Below are positions 14,801 to 42,448 of a stretch of 64,000 nucleotides of DNA, in pieces. The stretch is from contig JAXRKP010000460.1 of NCBI GenBank assembly GCA_037039925.1, forward strand, positions 161,001 through 225,000, given 5' to 3'. This DNA comes from Doris montereyensis (Eukaryota > Mollusca > Gastropoda > Nudibranchia > Dorididae). The position numbers and the translations under genes were made by a program. Positions within the stretch are counted from its first letter, which is position 1. Each line of letters starts with the position of its first letter. The notes under the pieces were generated by a model. It did not search any database. It saw only the letters and a list, made by a program, of their open reading frames with translations, and was not told the origin of the DNA.

Positions 14801-17114
14801 TAAATTTCATTTGCTTCAGGGTATCTTCCTTTTTGTCTCAACTTTGACAATTATTTAAGATTTCGTCTCAAGTAATACAAACTTTCATCTTTGAAGCCAT
14901 TCAGATGCTTGTGAAAATATGATATAGATTTAGATTTACAAGATGAACTCTGAACATATTACAAGCTCCAAGTAAAAATTTCAAAATCAGCTCCGGCCAT
15001 GTGAATTCCAAGCTAACTTAGTGGCAATCTGACAACCATGTATCAGTGAATCAATTTACAGAGTGGTCAGAAAATCTGATCTCTGCGTTAAGTCTGGTAA
15101 TCCATACCTTGCATGATGCATTCCTCAAATTTGGCGCTCAAAAGAAATGAGGCAACTCCAAAGAAATTAAATTATCCATGCTCTACTATCATTTCAGAAG
15201 AATTACACCTTGAGAAACTTGTTAGTAACTTTAAAGAGAAAATAAAACAAAACAAGAATGGGGAGGAAATACAGTGACAGCACATTTCAAACAATTACAC
15301 AATAACGTCTAACCATGCAGTGATAAACCTGTTTGGTTGACCTATTTTTGTACTTAGGGTAAAAATGACATCACCAGTTACAACGTAGCCACTATATACT
15401 AAATTTGGCAACTTGACTTTGGGTGAGCTAGATTAGTGTATGAGACAAGATATTACACTATTGAATGAATAATAGTAACATGTATCACCTGTGCAAAGAA
15501 ATTTTTCTCTTCAACATTGTAGCTGACTAATCAATGATGTACTGTAAATGCTGAATTACAGTTTTAACACCAAGATTGCCATAATGGCTACATGTGTCTT
15601 ACACTGGAACAAAGTGGGAAGATTTTCACACTGATCTAAATACTTCAGCAAAGGACCAATACAGACAAATTTTGAAACCTACTATATGGAGTATTATTGT
15701 ATAAATATTCCTCTCATGTACAACAGGTGTTAGTGATTTATACTTTTCTGTCATAGGGAGGTCAAACTATTTTCACTCTTGATTTCAAAATAATTTTGCT
15801 TTCAAAAAGAAGAAAAGTGTTGATGTAATTGTTTGTTTCTTTGAAGTAACCCTGCCGATCGTGGTGGTGATTTCAGGGTAATCAATGTAGAAGATCAAGG
15901 CCTATGAATCAAATTTTTTATTTTTTTTTTTTTTTCTCATCCTAGCAATTTAAATTTGAAATAAACTTCACATGTGTATACACTCTGAGCAAAAAACAGA
16001 ACATGTGTGTATACTATATTATATAAAAATATTCAAGCAATTATAACAATAGTATATTAATAATAGCACATTAACAGCACTGAAACAAGTTTTAAAGGAA
16101 TAACAAAATCACTTACTCCCCTAGATAGATTTACATCTATAAAGAATCAGTCTCTGTTTTTATGAGTCATCCATAGATCTAGTTGTAGATAAAATATAAA
16201 TAAAACTCCACCTGCTCATACAACAGCAAAAGTTAAGAAACTTCTACCCTTGATTCATGACCCACTGGAGGATGAATGATTTATGGGTCTTGAATATGAG
16301 CAAATTTATGAGAGAATGAATAATCAGCACTTATCAATACCATTATCTTATCAATCAAATGAGTCATTAGTCATTACTAAAAACATAGAATAATTAATCA
16401 CTCTTTGGGCATGGTAGTGTAGTAAGTAGTGACTGGCTTCTTGTTCTTGTATTGGCAGGGTCCTCCTGATCGACCATAGACTAGACTTCAGTTTTATCTT
16501 TCGTTTCGGTAATGCACCAAGTTCAAGCATTTGATGATAGTGAGTACTACCTACAAATTTATATTTTGAGATATTCCTTCAGTACATCTAGAATCTAGAT
16601 AGATCTATATCTGCCTTCATGAACTTCATGATCATCCTTTAGCATGTATAAAAGTTCTATTTTTTAAATGGAAAATCTAAGAATAGAAAATTACAAAATT
16701 AGATTGGAAGGAGTACCATAGCCTGGTCTCAACCAAGGGACAAAATACAGAGAATTTATTGTGGAGGGGTGAGATAAAAAAAAGTTGAGGCTTGATTTTT
16801 TTTAGGGGATAATATTACTCACTAGCTAAAAATAAGTTGGGATAGATCTAGATTAGACCTAGATGTCTATCCCGCCCCAGTATTGGACTCCTCCCATTCG
16901 AGTGATGATCCTCCTCGTTTAATCGTCTCTAGATCTAGATAGGACAAATAACTCATGAAATCAAAATTTAGAACTATTTTTTGTAGCTCAGATAGATCTA
17001 GAAGCAAGAAAATGAAAAACCAGTATGTTACCTGTCTTTAAAACTCTGTTTCTCCGTTGGTGTAAAATCCAATTGTCCCTCTAGAAGTTCGTCTTTATCT
17101 GCCATTGCCATCAT
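5754..17114 (-). CDS. RABAC1: Prenylated Rab acceptor 1 (PRA1/RABAC1 family), 5 exons
   Basis: Small membrane protein of the ER/Golgi that binds prenylated Rab GTPases and is thought to help with their membrane delivery (known for the family). Five minus-strand exons together encode about 195 residues, close to the usual family length. Recognisable parts, in order: a polar N-terminus; an amphipathic block (AREWFSKTRERVKPWGEF); KFKMPKSV then VVKNIEHFQGNYLFVFMGLV, the family's entry into its first hydrophobic region; TSP with LLLVAIAACLGACYIISV; GRELSLAQQYAVVG; the hydrophobic LFWLAGAGSAVFWVIGA; and an acidic C-terminus ending EEVQSV. Exon junctions have GT/AG ends and matching phases except for two frame breaks, in exon 2 (A7 run, 14020-14026) and exon 3 (CCC, 11755-11757). 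Both lie in homopolymers and look like assembly errors, though a pseudogene is possible. The ARL6IP5/PRAF2 branch is less likely given the central GRELS block. Confidence 0.87.
5986..6091. repeat. Near-perfect palindrome with 34-bp core arms
   Basis: 6005-6038 and 6039-6072 are reverse complements with very few mismatches and no spacer (centre AACAC/GTGTT). The match continues more loosely outward to about 5986 and 6091. Each arm matches the dispersed block seen at 22128-22205 and 43800-43890 (core GTTTGTTCTGTCTTTATTGG). It looks like two copies of that element joined head to head, within the last intron of or just outside exon 5 of RABAC1. Confidence 0.9.
6615..7046. repeat. 35-bp minisatellite, ~12 copies
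   Basis: Unit begins TATCGTAGTTGAGGTTAGAA and contains GGGATATGCCACTGT. Central copies are almost identical, while the last three carry deletions. It lies in intron 4 of the minus-strand gene. Confidence 0.95.
7050..7760. repeat. ~51-bp minisatellite, ~13 copies
   Basis: Unit contains TACATCTCTATAAAATGTGT, AAGTTATAGACAGAC and a T-rich tract of variable length. It abuts the 35-bp array with no unique sequence between. Copies at both ends are degenerate, the middle is homogeneous. Confidence 0.95.
8628..8905. repeat. 50-bp minisatellite, ~5 copies
   Basis: Unit contains GTGTAGATCCAGATTCTAGA then TCTTCCTTCAATACATTAAC. The copies differ mainly at GGA/GAA. It contains the palindromic CTAGA/TCTAG motifs common in this window. 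Confidence 0.9.
9012..9552. mobile_element. Foldback (MITE-like) element, ~110-bp inverted arms
   Basis: The left arm (about 9020-9132, starting GGAACGAAGACAAGACAAGA) is the reverse complement of the right arm (about 9433-9545, ending TGTCTTGTCTTCGTTCC). By eye the arms are well over 80% identical. The roughly 300-bp loop holds a poly(A) of about 28 and no coding capacity. It is a non-autonomous, MITE-like candidate in intron 4 of the Rab acceptor gene. No clear target-site duplication is seen. Confidence 0.7.
9920..10021 (-). CDS. RABAC1: RABAC1 exon 4
   Basis: Acceptor GACAG and donor GTAAGT bound a 102-bp exon in correct phase on both sides, with no frame break. It encodes RELSLAQQYAVVG and the second hydrophobic region LFWLAGAGSAVFWVIG, both typical of PRA1-domain proteins. 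Confidence 0.9.
10385..10480 (-). mobile_element. tRNA-like SINE head, degenerate
   Basis: Read on the minus strand this contains a B-box-like CTGGTTCAAGCC and a weak A-box region about 35 bp upstream. The flanks do not pair as a tRNA acceptor stem, so it is a SINE relic, not a tRNA gene. Confidence 0.4.
10650..10870. repeat. Direct duplication, ~90-bp unit
   Basis: Two copies share TTTCTTTCTTCAACAC, TTCCATTCTATCTTCCGGT, TTATAACTCCAAAGTCCTCA and TTTAGACAGGGTAAC in the same order. The second copy has a short extra segment. Confidence 0.8.
11671..11767 (-). CDS. RABAC1: RABAC1 exon 3
   Basis: Acceptor TTCTCAG before 11767 and donor GTGAGG after 11671. It encodes the turn TSP and the hydrophobic run LLLVAIAACLGACYIISV followed by KNQDKKIVIMG. 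One base is missing at the CCC of 11755-11757: the 97-bp length is one short of what the flanking phases need. Confidence 0.83.
11844..11879. repeat. C22-A14 compound homopolymer
   Basis: About 22 consecutive C residues are followed by about 14 A residues and then AAG repeats. The true length is unlikely to be accurately assembled. Confidence 0.85.
12313..12420. repeat. Direct duplication, ~54-bp unit
   Basis: Two almost identical copies contain GGTGAAGAAAGGGAGAGATT then GAAAGTAGATTTTGAAATGG. Confidence 0.85.
12722..13800 (+). mobile_element. Dispersed repeat copy, interrupted
   Basis: The left end (CACCAAAGGCTCTGTTG, then TTTGAGTAGAATTTCATTC and AACCCGCCATTTT) and the right end (TATCGAATACTGACCCAATC, then ATTACCCGG) occur in the same order at 60270-60585, but there within about 315 bp. 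The additional middle here is probably an insertion. No coding capacity or terminal repeats are evident. Confidence 0.6.
13909..14119 (-). CDS. RABAC1: RABAC1 exon 2
   Basis: Acceptor TTTGTCAG precedes 14119 and donor GTGAGT follows at 13908-13903. It encodes AREWFSKTRERVKPWGEF, a basic stretch, then VVKNIEHFQGNYLFVFMGLV, the strongest family signature in the gene. The frame changes inside the A7 run at 14020-14026: exon length is one base too long (or two short) for both splice phases. The longest open frame across this exon is wrong for its first third. Confidence 0.88.
14200..14245 (+). mobile_element. SINE 3'-end fragment
   Basis: AACCTGTGTCAGACTAG followed by GTCTTGTCCAGGAGGAGATT matches the end of the SINE at 37188-37390. 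Confidence 0.6.
14535..14735. repeat. ~100-bp direct duplication
   Basis: Two copies start at AGCATGGTAGTAAACTTCTA and run through CAAGCAAATGCTTATA and ATTAAGAAATGC to ATGCxTATA. They differ by scattered substitutions and one small deletion. Confidence 0.85.
17032..17114 (-). CDS. RABAC1: RABAC1 exon 1 (start codon)
   Basis: Begins at the ATG on the minus strand at 17114 (followed by a second ATG) and encodes MMAMADKDELLEGQLDFTPT and a few more residues. It ends in phase 2 before a GTAACA donor at 17031. The phase fits exon 2. The N-terminus is poorly conserved in the family, so this exon rests on splice phase and position rather than on similarity. Confidence 0.72.
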
Positions 17115-17746
17115 AAATTTGATAAATTTGTCAATTTGACGTGGAGAGTGGCAACCGTGCTCTTCAAGTACGGAGAACGAAAATTTAAAACAAAACACCA
17201 AAGATTTTATACACTAGACTTCATAAAAAAAAAGCAAGTCAAACTGATGGCAAGATGAATAGCTATAAGATTAAGGCTAGTAGCACACCCTTTATCAGCA
17301 AAGAATACAAAACTAAGAGAGAAAAGCAGATATTACATGTGAACAGCAATGGGGGGAAAGAGGATTATCTAACGGTGACAAAAGACAGCTGCTAAGACAA
17401 TTATTCATGATAACGTTAACAAGGCATGATGATATGTTATCAACTTGACCACCATGACCTGATTCGCAAAATTCTTTTCAATTCAGTAGTTTTGACACAC
17501 GGTTTTATAAACATGACATTTTTTACATTGTAGATTGGAGACCGGAATAACATCGGAAACATGAATACAATACATGTACATGCATAATATATTATGGAAA
17601 TCTGCTCATAAAACACTAATACAAAACTCAAAATATTCAACGACTGTACCCCTCCCCCCCCCCACTTCGTATGGATCCACATGCTAGATAGTAATAGAAA
17701 AAGACTGCCAACATTTTATAACATATGTCTGTGACGAATCCAGCGC

Positions 17747-17932
<186 letters not shown>

Positions 17933-18239
17933 GGTTGAAAACAACAATATTTAAACCTCAAGTGGACCTTTGTTGTCCGTTGTATTTACATATTTTTAAA
18001 AATCGCTTTATCTTTTTTTAAACATTTTTTTTTCAAAACAGATTAATCCTTAGGAAGCGTGCCATTTCAACAATAAGGACGTACCCAAGGACCTAAATGG
18101 TCATAAAAAAAACCCAATCTAACTCTTGTTCCCATTTATAGATTAATTTTTTGACCAGTGGTTTACCGGCAGTTATCAATTAGACACATGTATCTGTGTC
18201 TGCGCTGTACGCTGCAGATGACAATGGTAGCGTAGACGC

Positions 18240-18322
18240 AGTGAACTGTCGGCGGGGCTCGAACCCACGACCTTTTAGTTGAGAGGCTGACGCTTTGCCT
18301 CTACACTACCGAGTCCTATGTG
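18240..18322 (-). mobile_element. tRNA-derived SINE head
   Basis: On the minus strand: GGACTCGGTAGTGTAGAGGC (A-box region), then GTGGGTTCGAGCCCC (B box). The acceptor-stem halves do not pair, so it is not a functional tRNA. The same head lies on the plus strand at 47495-47575. Confidence 0.7.
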
Positions 18323-18989
18323 TGCATGCAACGTTTGTTGCAAAAACATTTTTTTTTTCTTCAAATATCGTTTTGATTTATGTGATTGTGAATTATGGAA
18401 TTTTCGTCTTCCATATACCTTCTCACATCACATCACAGCTCCGAGAGAACCTTTAGCAGATCGTCCCACAATTGCTACAGCCCTTCTCACCTGACCCACT
18501 TTTCTCTACATCTACAGTATGTTTCATAAAAAAAACCCAACAACAACCGGAACCCATATTATATGTTATAAATGTTACTGAATGTTATGTTAGATAGAAT
18601 GTCTGAATGTGAACTTTATTTCTTTATTTGTAGCGTGACAGCACAAATAACTGTCTACGATTGAGTGACCTCCCCCCCATTCTTCCATTCCCTCCTTACT
18701 CCCCTTTGTGTACCTATCCTAGTTGTGTTTTAATGTTTAGAAATTTGTTTGCAGCTTTGTAGAATTGTATCATGTGACCAAGTCAATATTCTCACCAGAG
18801 ATCAATAAAAATGATTTTAAATCATCTTATACCTTTACGACAAGAATTTAATGAACTTATACTAAAAAAAAAAGTCACGCCATGAAACAAAGACCTGAGA
18901 AGAGGACAGTTAAAAACTTAAACGGTACAGCATAGCTAAAAACTACATCTACATTGTATTAGAAGCCATTTCGTTGATCACCGTGTTTG

Positions 18990-19378
18990 AAAACTAGATT
19001 GATTAGTGAAACTAGATTGATTAGTGTAAATGTTGAGTGTTATTGTGGTTGAAACTAGATTGATTAGTGTAAATGTTGAGTGTTGTTGTTGGTTGAAACT
19101 AGATTGATTAGTGTAAATGTTGAGTGTTATTGTGGTTGAAACTAGATTGATTAGTGTAAATGTTGAGTGTTATTGTGGTGATTGATTAGTTGTTGACTGT
19201 TGTTGTGGTTGAAACTAGATTGATTAGTGTAAATGTTGAGTGTTATTGTGGTTGAAACTAGATTGATTAGTGTAAATGTTGAGTGTTATTGTGGTTGAAA
19301 CTAGATTGATTAGTGTAAAATGTTGAGTGTTATTGTGGTTGAAACTAGATTGATTAGTGTAAATGTTGAGTGTTGTTG
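18990..19378. repeat. 43-bp minisatellite, ~9 copies
   Basis: Unit starts GTTGAAACTAGATTGATTAG and contains TGTAAATGTTGAGTGTTATT. Copies are very similar, with one truncated unit near 19175. Confidence 0.95.
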
Positions 19379-20439
19379 GTCGGTTTGTTTTTTTTTGACT
19401 CATTTTCTTCTCTCCTTCTTCCTTTATACGAAAAACATAATTTTTGCTGATGGTTCTGTCGTGGTCTGGGGAGATTGCAGAAGATTGCACTGTTGTGAGG
19501 ATTTACTGCAGCAGTCGTGATGAAGGTGGAGCGGCGGGGGGGTGAGGAGTAGAGAAGCATCTGGAGGGATGGCAGGGGCAGGGGAGGTGAAATTATGGGG
19601 AATGGTGGTCAGGAGGAAAGTAAGGGGGTGTGGGGTGTTGTAGGTGATGGGGAGGGTTGGTAATGTTGGGCAGGGAGGATGTCTCAGGTTTTAGAGATAG
19701 AAGGCCAGCCTGGACTTGGAGCAGTCACTAGTTTTGCCATTTAATGATTTTTAAAATTTTCTTATTGTCTTGTCTTATACTTTAGTTTTCCTTGTGTATC
19801 TTGTTTCTCAATTCTTGGTTGTCTTGTTTATTGATCTTCAAGAGGTTATGTTATTTTTCTTGGCAATGACTGTTCTTAAATTACTTTTTTTTACAAATGT
19901 TATCGTTGTTTTCATACACAAACTTTAATACTCGACATACTTGAACTGTGATTCATATTATAGTAACCGTATTGGTGACGAGTAATAATTTACTTGGCAT
20001 AGAATAGATAAATTACGGTTCCATTATATTAGCGTCTTCGCATTGTACTTTAGAAGCTCTCATTACTTATATATAGAAGATGGAAATTGCCGTTTGTGCT
20101 ATGTGCGGGACACGACTCTTTACGCACACAGCGGTGAAGCGGGAAAAGAGGCATTGCGACTCCTTCAGTCTTCATCCATATTGTTTCCTATACTCGCACA
20201 TCTCCTTCTTTCTTTCTTTTTTCTTTCTTTCTTTTTTCTCTTTTATCACGTACCTATTTTCATATTCTTATTTCATTCTATTTTTTCTTGATCTGAACCT
20301 TCCATTCTCGCTTCTATATATTTCTTCACATTCTACTCACATTCTTATTATCATCGTCGTCTTTTTCTTCTTTCTTTCTTCCTCCTTTTTGTATGTCTTC
20401 TGACACCACACTGTGTGGTGCCTTAACCAGTGTCTAGAT

Positions 20440-22015
20440 TTAGATTTTAGATATTTCTCGTTTGCCGTCTGACGAATTCCACTCTAACGATTGCTCAACA
20501 ATGATACGCAATGTGGCTATTTGGTCAGTACATGAACTATTTTGCCTAAATCCTGCTTGTTCATCTCGTAGTTGGGCATCGATTGCCCTTCAAAGTCTTT
20601 CAAGGATAACCCTATTGATAATTTTTCCTGGAACTGACAATAGCATTACCCCCCCCTGTAGTTAATGCACTCATTGAGGTAATTTGACAACATGACCCTC
20701 TTTTCCAGTCATTTGGAAGTTTTTTTCCTTTTCCCAGATCTTTGTGAAAAGGTTATATTTAATGGGAACGGACCACTCTGTATTTGTTTTCAGTGCTTCT
20801 CCATGTATTCCACCCGGTTCTGATGCCTTTCCATTCTTAATCTTGCCGATTGCATGTCGAATATTCGCTGGTGTTGGGGCAGTTATAGCTATATCTAGGT
20901 CTTCTATTGCCTCCTCTATGTTTGGGGTTGTACTGATAGTGGTCGATCCAGCAGTTCTGAGAAGTGTTTCTTCCAACGAGACATTTATTCCTCCTTTTGT
21001 GGTAAGGAGATTGCCGGTTTTGCTTTTTATGACTCTACTTCCCTGCCTATACTTCCTGTTAGCTTTTTAGTTACAGCATAGGCATCTCTCATATTTCCCT
21101 TTTCTGCCGCTTCACTGGCCTCTGTAGCTAATTCTTCAAAATAATTTCTTTTGTCTGTTCTTACATTTTTTCTTTACTTGAGCATTGGCCTCTGTGTATA
21201 CGGCTTGGGATTGGGCCTTGGTTGCTCTGGTTCTTGTTATAAACAGCTGCATTTTTTCCTTCCTGAGTGTTTCTATCTTTATGGAGGTCTCTTGAGAAAT
21301 CCATTCTTTCTGGTGTTCTTATTTCTTGCCGAGCGTTTCCTCACATGTTGCTGTCCACATATATTTCAGGTCCCTCCATTGTTCTTCTACATTACTATCC
21401 TCTAGTCCTGTCAGAGCCTCAAATCGATTGGAAATTGTGAAAGAAAATTCTTCTTTTTCCCCCTTAGAAGGCTGACAGCGTATTTCCTCTTGGTTATAGT
21501 TGTTGATATGTCTCTGTATCGTTTCACTGTAAATTTGGCTTTCTCTATAGCAAGGTGGTGTTCCGAACTGACATCTGCTTCTCGATGAATTTTAACATCA
21601 CTGAGAAAGGATCTAAATCGTTTGTTGATACACATATGGTCAATTTGGTTCTGTGTCTTTTGATCAGGTGAAATCCAAGTGGCAAGGTGTATTCTTTTGT
21701 GTTTGAAAAGACTTCTTCCTATTATAAGATTGCAGCTTGCACACAGGTCCACAAAAAGTTCTCGTTTTCATTCATTGTCCCTAATCGGTGCTTTCCAATT
21801 TCTTCTTCAAACCCTTTGTTGTCATCCCCTATTTTGGCGTTGAAATCTCCCATTACTACTAAAATGTCCAGCGACTTGATGTCTTCCAGCTTTTGCATGA
21901 GCTGCTCGTAGAAATCTACTTTGACATCTTCCTCCCTGTCATTGATTGGGGCATATCAGTGGATGACATTTAGATTTATTTGCTGGTCCTAAAAATGGCT
22001 GATATAATCCGAGGT
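20440..22015 (-). mobile_element. Decayed non-LTR retrotransposon (endonuclease + RT)
   Basis: Read on the minus strand from about 22010 downwards. The endonuclease end gives VIHWYAPINDRE, VVMGDFNAKIGDD and DHMCINKRFR...ADVSSEHHL, motifs of apurinic-type LINE endonucleases. The reverse transcriptase part gives AIGKIKNGKAS, LLSVPGKIINRVILERLK and RDEQAGFRQNSSCTDQI. It is broken by stops and frameshifts and lacks the FADD active-site segment, which would lie below 20440. Its style fits RTE/CR1/Jockey-like LINEs; the clade cannot be fixed by eye. It is inactive. Confidence 0.85.
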
Positions 22016-22127
22016 CCCATTGGTTTCTATGAAATAAGTGAAGTTTGAGCTTTTTCTTAATAACATAAAACCAACTCATCCAGAGTGGCTTGTATTGTTG
22101 TCAGAGGTTCATGAATTAGTGCTATCT

Positions 22128-22205
22128 GACGAAGGGTTATACCTGAGACGTCACGTGCTTGTTCTGTCTTTATTAGTGGGTTGTCATTTATTGTCGTTTT
22201 CACCT
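22128..22205 (+). mobile_element. Dispersed repeat, GTTTGTTCTGTCT family
   Basis: Contains GACGAAGGGTTATACCTGAG, ACGTCACGTGCTTGTTCTGT, CTTTATTAGTGGG and a TTATTGTCGTTTTC end. Related copies are at 6005-6072 (palindromic), 42340-42415 (reverse) and 43800-43890. Confidence 0.65.
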
Positions 22206-22224
22206 TTGTTATTTAAAGTATTTT

Positions 22225-22268
22225 ACTACTACTGCTACTGCTGGCACTACTGCTACTACTACTACTGT

Positions 22269-22311
<43 letters not shown>

Positions 22312-22312
22312 G

Positions 22313-22347
<35 letters not shown>

Positions 22348-22375
22348 GCTGCTGCAGCGGCTGTTGCTGCTGCTG

Positions 22376-22428
<53 letters not shown>

Positions 22429-22457
22429 GCTACTACTACTACTACTACTGCTGCTGC
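22225..22457. repeat. (ACT/GCT)n trinucleotide microsatellite
   Basis: About 230 bp of CTA/CTG triplets with GCTGCTGC interruptions. It gives a Tyr/Cys-rich open frame that is not credible as protein. Confidence 0.95.
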
Positions 22458-22689
22458 AATATTAACGATGCATCTGTCGCTACTGCCATATCACCACCAC
22501 TATGATAATTACTTTTAATGAATCCAAACATTTGATTTCGTCACTCTTTAACTGAAGACATGCCCTACCCACGCATATAGCTTTGGTAGTTTTCGTAATA
22601 TCAAAACAATATGGATCGGTCAGTTTCTTTTTATATCATATTTCACACACGCCAATATTATCTATAATGTGCAAACATGTGATATAATA

Positions 22690-22784
22690 ATATACACCCA
22701 TCCCATACAAACACCTACAGTAACTATTTCTTCATATGTACTATCATTGACTGAAATCACCTCGATGGTAACAACAACAACAAC

Positions 22785-22817
<33 letters not shown>

Positions 22818-23290
22818 CATTTCTATAGCGCTCACTCCCATCTTACGACAGCTCTAGGCGCATTTATACATGCACAGTAAAAAACATAAGTAATGGCAAA
22901 ATAAATAAATAATCAAATAAATAAATAAATAAATCAATAAATAGATAAATAAGTAAATAAAAATAATTAAATACATGAAAGCATAATATCATTTATAAAG
23001 GTGTATGGTACATGAATTACAATTGCATAATTAAAAAATTACTTTTCTTATAAGAAACATCGCATGAGGTATGTTTTGAGATGTTTTTTAAAGGTCTTCC
23101 GACGTGTCAAACATCGTACCATCATACCATGAACTCAACAGCAATTTTCAGAGAAAGACTGTCACGTCTATAAACTGTCCATTGTGGTTATACCATGACT
23201 GGTTTCTACAACGTATTATACAGTACAGAGATATAGATCTATATATTATTATTATATATTGTTTATATTTGCTATTATTGGTAGATGTAA
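22690..23290 (-). mobile_element. Dispersed element, reverse copy of 55385-55700
   Basis: Segments here (ACTGTCACGTCTATAAACTG, TGGTTTCTACAACGTATTAT, ATCATTGACTGAAATCACCT) are reverse complements of segments at 55420-55600 in mirrored order. The insert between holds (AAT)n at 22783-22818 and (AAAT)n at 22895-22965. Confidence 0.6.
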
Positions 23291-23519
23291 TTTCTAGCAC
23301 ATGGTAACGGCTCGCTCTATTTCATATATAACTGGAATTAAGCTCATTGGGTTATGATTAAAAACTTACACCGTAAAGTTACTGCAAACAATAATACGAC
23401 GGATAGGGATAACGAGTTAGAAGAATAATACTCAGCCCTTCGTTAATAATGGTTTAATTGTAAATCCCTCTCACCTGATCTCTTAAGTCCAAAACTGGAT
23501 AAAAAATCTACCAAGACGA

Positions 23520-23860
23520 TCTTGATCTAGAGATCTAAATCTAGATAATATCTAGATTCGATCTAGTTCTATCTTATTTAATATCTAGATCTAGATCTAG
23601 CTCTAGTTCATATTATATCTAGAATAGATCTTCAGATCTAATCTACACTAGATCTAGAATCTGGTAAATGGTAAGATCTAAATCCATATATAATATATAT
23701 ATCTATAGTTAACCTTATTTCACTATTTGGCATTTAAGTAATTAAACACCACCTAGCCATTTGTTAAATTGACATTCATTTCTGGGTCAAATGGGACATC
23801 ACTTCTTAAGGAGTGCTATAGATCTAAATTCTAGATCTAGATATATCGGGAGGTCTTCCA
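23520..23860. other. CTAGATCTAGAT-rich stretch
   Basis: Repeated, irregular TCTAGATCTAGATC-type motifs without a fixed period, lying between the two genes. Shorter clusters occur near 16570-16990 and 26910. No protein or RNA gene seen. Confidence 0.6.
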
Positions 23861-24030
23861 TAGACTGGCACACAGGGTGATTTTTGGCTAGTGAACGAAA
23901 TTCAGTAAGGATTTTATAATCACACTTTAGCACCGCCAAAATTTCTCACCAAATATGATTACAAAACCTAGTTTAACTGTTACTCTCTCCTCCCCCACTC
24001 TAGGAGCAAACCTATGTCACGATGTGTGTT

Positions 24031-24163
24031 CCCAAGTCAGTCTTCCTATTATTACTCCCGGCGTTGCACTGCTGACCATAGACACAACAGTGGAAAATAC
24101 TCTGCAACGGTGCTAAAGCGGGAGTAATAATATACAGACGACTGACTATGGAAGATGACTTGG
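24031..24163. mobile_element. Imperfect hairpin element (~130 bp)
   Basis: The left half (CCCAAGTCAGTCTTCC, TATTATTACTCCCG, GTTGCA) is mirrored by the right half (TGCAAC, CGGGAGTAATAATA, GGAAGATGACTTGG). Short indels separate the paired blocks. A MITE or an ancient palindrome; no coding. Confidence 0.65.
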
Positions 24164-24954
24164 AAATATGAGAGCGGGGCTTTTGTTTTTATTTGTTTTA
24201 ATGCAGGGGGCAAGTCATGTCAGACTCGGTCACAGAGGCTTGCTTGTGATCAATGAGAAGTGTGAGAGTGTGATCATGCGTGGTGTGTTTTTTTCAGTGA
24301 GTCAGGTCGGCGATAGCTAGACGATTTGACATTTCATCACAAAACGCGATATACGCCAATGATTGTTTTTCTTAAAACATGTTAAGTGCATTTTCAGCCA
24401 ACCAGAACTTGTCAAATGACAAACATCGGCCACGCCCACAGCCCAGCCATGTGACTATTTTTCAGTGGTGGGCATTATCCTTAATTGTTTCTAACGCTTT
24501 GAATCTTTGTTTTATTTGATTTTTTTCAGTTTTTTTATCCCCAAAACACCAGGAATGTATTTGATGATTGATTCGTTGTTTGTTTTCTATTTTCTTTGGA
24601 TTTTTTTAGTTGGCGGAGTGTCGCTTTCATATTTTGGGAAGATATCGCGATTTCTGAAGAACGCCGATGATGAACCTGTCGCATTTTGTGAAAAGAGCTG
24701 AAATTAAAGCTTTAAATCTGAATGAACATGAGTTATAAAAAACATTTTTTCACTTTTTCTCATCTCAATTAATTTGTATTATTATCAGTGTTTAGTGATG
24801 GAACTCCTCATATTATAGATATATATATTATCTCCTTTAAAAATATTTATGACAGTTTTCTCCCTAGAGAGGTGATATTGTTAGTAAGCTGTTTTGATCC
24901 CCTTTGTGATATTTTCGACAGGACAGGCGGTGCTGTGATCATGGTGTGAGCGTC

Positions 24955-41589
<16,635 letters not shown>

Positions 41590-41744
41590 CCTCTGAAAAT
41601 CAGTCTCTTGTGTCTTGTGTCCTAAACTCTGAGTCACTTCATGTATTCTTTCTAATTTTCAAGCCATTTCTTTGGTGTAGTTGCGGTAGATTTGTAAAAT
41701 CAGTATTTTCTACTGCAAATGATATATAACTATAACATAAAATG

Positions 41745-41945
41745 ACTTTCTAGATTATGATGATGGTTTTTGTAGATTATGATGATGGTTTTTCTAGATT
41801 TTTTTCTAGATTATGATGATAGTTTTTGTAGATTATGATGATAGTTTTTTCTAGATTATGATGATGGTTTTTTCTAGATTATGATGATAGTTTTTTCTAG
41901 ATTATGATGATGGTTTTTTCTAGATTATGATGATGGTTTTTGTAA
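41745..41945. repeat. ~25-bp minisatellite, ~9 copies
   Basis: Unit TAGATTATGATGATGGTTTT + TTC, about 150 bp past the PCSK7 stop, so probably transcribed in its 3' UTR. Confidence 0.93.
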
Positions 41946-42339
41946 AGAAGTGTCACAACAATAATATAGTCTGCTTTTTTGACCCATGAAAAGATTTTAT
42001 TCCAAGAAATATTTATGAATTGGTCTAGAAAGACCAAGGATGCTGTGAGCAATTTACTCATTTTGGAATGGCCGCTTTCTCATTCTCATAACAGACAAAA
42101 TTGTCATCACTATGTTAGGACATTAAACACATTTCCCCCCCCCCCCCTCTCAGGTTTTACACTAAAAATATTCAGACATAAATCAGGTTGATAGAGATAA
42201 GCAGACATTGGAAAAAATAGATTTCTTTAAAAGTTCAACTGAGATGCATTGAAATCGGAGGAAGAGACAAGTAAAATATCAAAACATATGGAAAAGGAGG
42301 AATGGCAGCTTTTTACGACGATGGTAGCATGAGACGAAA

Positions 42340-42448
42340 GAAACACCAAAAGGAGCCACAGTGGAGTCAAGTTAAAAGTGATAAACGACAATCAGTGACA
42401 ACTCCGCATAAGTTTAATTTGATTTGATTTGATTTGATTTGATTAGTT
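42340..42448 (-). mobile_element. Dispersed repeat, GTTTGTTCTGTCT family, reverse part
   Basis: AAAAGGAGCCACAGTGGAGT, GTGATAAACGACAATCAGTG and ACAACTCC are the reverse complement of sequence near 6060-6125. It ends in a (GATTT)n tract at 42415-42448. Confidence 0.55.

Noticed and set aside
20043..20403. Plus-strand open frames near the LINE (CAMCGTRLFTH)
   Set aside because: Looks weakly like a zinc-binding stretch, but passes at once into T-rich sequence. No splice signals or similarity that I can support.
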